The notes below the pieces were generated by a model. The model was not told the origin of the DNA. It saw only the letters and a program-made list of their open reading frames with translations, and made no database searches. DNA of 5,619 bases from Promethearchaeota archaeon (GTDB taxonomy: Archaea > Asgardarchaeota > Lokiarchaeia > Sigynarchaeales > SOKP01), in contig JAHLWJ010000309.1 in the NCBI GenBank assembly GCA_019057975.1, positions 1-5,619 of the forward strand, written 5' to 3'. This document shows, piece by piece, positions 4,901-5,619 of this stretch. The position numbers and the translations under genes were made by a program. How positions within the stretch are numbered: position 1 is the stretch's first letter; each line of letters begins with the position of its first letter.

Positions 4901-5619
4901 TTATAACTTCCTTTCTTGCATTCTTAACAAAATTATCGCGATAACAACAATAGATAATGCTACAATAATTTGAATCACTCCAATACCAGGAAGATCTTCT
5001 GCAAAAATATCACCTAAAGCTAATGAAATTACTAAAGTAGCTAATTCAAATAAAGCAAGGTAATTTAGTATTGCTAAAAATTTATTTTCTATAGCTGAAG
5101 ATTTAGTATTAAGAGTATTCCTTTGCCTATTTAGAGTTTTTCTAATTCTCCCAATTACATCATCAGTTGCTTTTGAGAAAGTAAAACCATCTAATTTATC
5201 TATTTGCTCGTTGAACATGCCTGTTTTAAATGTACTAGTAAATAATAACCGAGTAATTTTTGATATGATTACATCTTTATTTAATTCTAGAATAATTCTG
5301 TTTAATTCAGTCTCGAGTTTTTCAAGATTATCAATTTTATCTTTTAAAGTTAGATCCTCTTCCATAGCTCGGGTTTCCGAGATAATTCGATCAAATTTTT
5401 CAGCAACAACTAAAATATTCTCCATATGCATTAAGATTAAAAATCTTTGCACATTTCCGACTTCTGGACCATAAAGAGTATCTATTAAGAAATTTTTCAT
5501 TGTATATGGATCTAAAAGACCTGGTCCGGGGATAACCACATTTCCCGCATGGGTTATCATCACAAATTCGTCAGTATAAGGAGAAAGATTTTTAAGATTA
5601 ATCTGATCTCTATAAGCTA
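4901..5619 (-). CDS. Coiled-coil protein with two C-terminal membrane helices, 5' end beyond the window
   Basis: The frame stays open from the stop at 4901-4903 to the right edge. A GTG at 5563 and ATG at 5560 are possible starts, but the 18 codons above them (AYRDQINLKNLSPYTDEF) contain no stop and read like ordinary protein, and no ribosome binding site precedes the GTG. I therefore treat the gene as partial, with at least 238 residues visible. Counting from the GTG: a glycine/proline-rich start (GNVVIPGPGLLDPY), a charged helical region likely to form coiled coils (about 45-100) with E/K-rich heptads, a second helix (about 130-160), then membrane segments at 163-184 and 191-213 and a short basic tail RMQERKL. 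The overall shape, long helices then a tight membrane hairpin, recalls CorA-type channels, but no GMN motif is present between the helices, so I do not assign it. The protein is not recognised. Confidence 0.75.
   Translation of the reverse strand, partial: AYRDQINLKNLSPYTDEFVMITHAGNVVIPGPGLLDPYTMKNFLIDTLYGPEVGNVQRFLILMHMENILVVAEKFDRIISETRAMEEDLTLKDKIDNLEKLETELNRIILELNKDVIISKITRLLFTSTFKTGMFNEQIDKLDGFTFSKATDDVIGRIRKTLNRQRNTLNTKSSAIENKFLAILNYLALFELATLVISLALGDIFAEDLPGIGVIQIIVALSIVVIAIILLRMQERKL

Noticed and set aside
5211..5474. 87-codon plus-strand frame
   Set aside because: It is antisense to the coiled-coil gene, serine/isoleucine-rich as expected from complementing its Glu/Asn/Leu codons.
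3678..5619. Three-gene operon from the coiled-coil gene through the hydrolase to the DUF2585-like gene
   Set aside because: A T8 terminator (4876-4883) and a separate TATA candidate lie between the coiled-coil gene and the hydrolase. Only the last two genes remain plausible as one unit.

Overview
The window (GC roughly one third, judged by eye) most likely comes from an archaeon, and an Asgard (Lokiarchaeia-like) lineage is plausible. The archaeal call rests on BRE/TATA-type promoter elements about 25-30 nt upstream of starts or of expected leader starts, GGTG-type ribosome binding sites, oligo-T terminators without clear hairpins, and the gene content. The Asgard assignment is inference from general impression: AT richness, an SDS22-like leucine-rich-repeat protein, a stand-alone 7TM sensor-like protein and a C45 Ntn hydrolase side by side. 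No marker gene in the window settles it. I see no rRNA, tRNA, CRISPR array, insertion sequence or integrase.

Seven protein genes fill the window with short gaps; no stretch above 300 bases lacks a gene. From left to right: a seven-helix membrane protein (minus, 54-803); a small basic/beta-rich protein that appears to start at an ATT codon (plus, 964-1452); a HemG-like flavodoxin fused to a zinc ribbon (minus, 1486-2199); a 22-residue-period LRR protein with a C-terminal membrane hairpin (plus, 2347-3156); a small membrane protein with the DUF2585/UPF0314-like histidine, WExxEN and DSxxNSxxD pattern (minus, 3172-3630); a C45/acyl-CoA:6-APA acyltransferase-like Ntn hydrolase (minus, 3678-4826); and a coiled-coil protein with two C-terminal helices, cut by the right edge (minus, 4901-5619).

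Two divergent intergenic regions (804-963 and 2200-2346) carry the clearest promoters. The plus-strand promoters in the two regions look alike (an A-run, then C, then a 13-base AT-rich box). The convergent pairs (1452/1486 and 3156/3172) are almost abutting, with oligo-T terminators in or just beyond the junctions. Only the hydrolase and the DUF2585-like gene (47 nt apart, same strand) are a reasonable candidate operon. The remaining genes look like independent units and nothing shows that they form one pathway. Four of the seven encode membrane proteins, so the common theme is the cell envelope and signalling.

The points most worth checking are the apparent ATT start, which rescues 39 N-terminal residues that a standard gene caller would drop; the flavodoxin-zinc ribbon fusion; the archaeal DUF2585-like protein next to a hydrolase; and the stand-alone 7TM module. 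I did not find evidence for a new multi-gene defence or mobile system.
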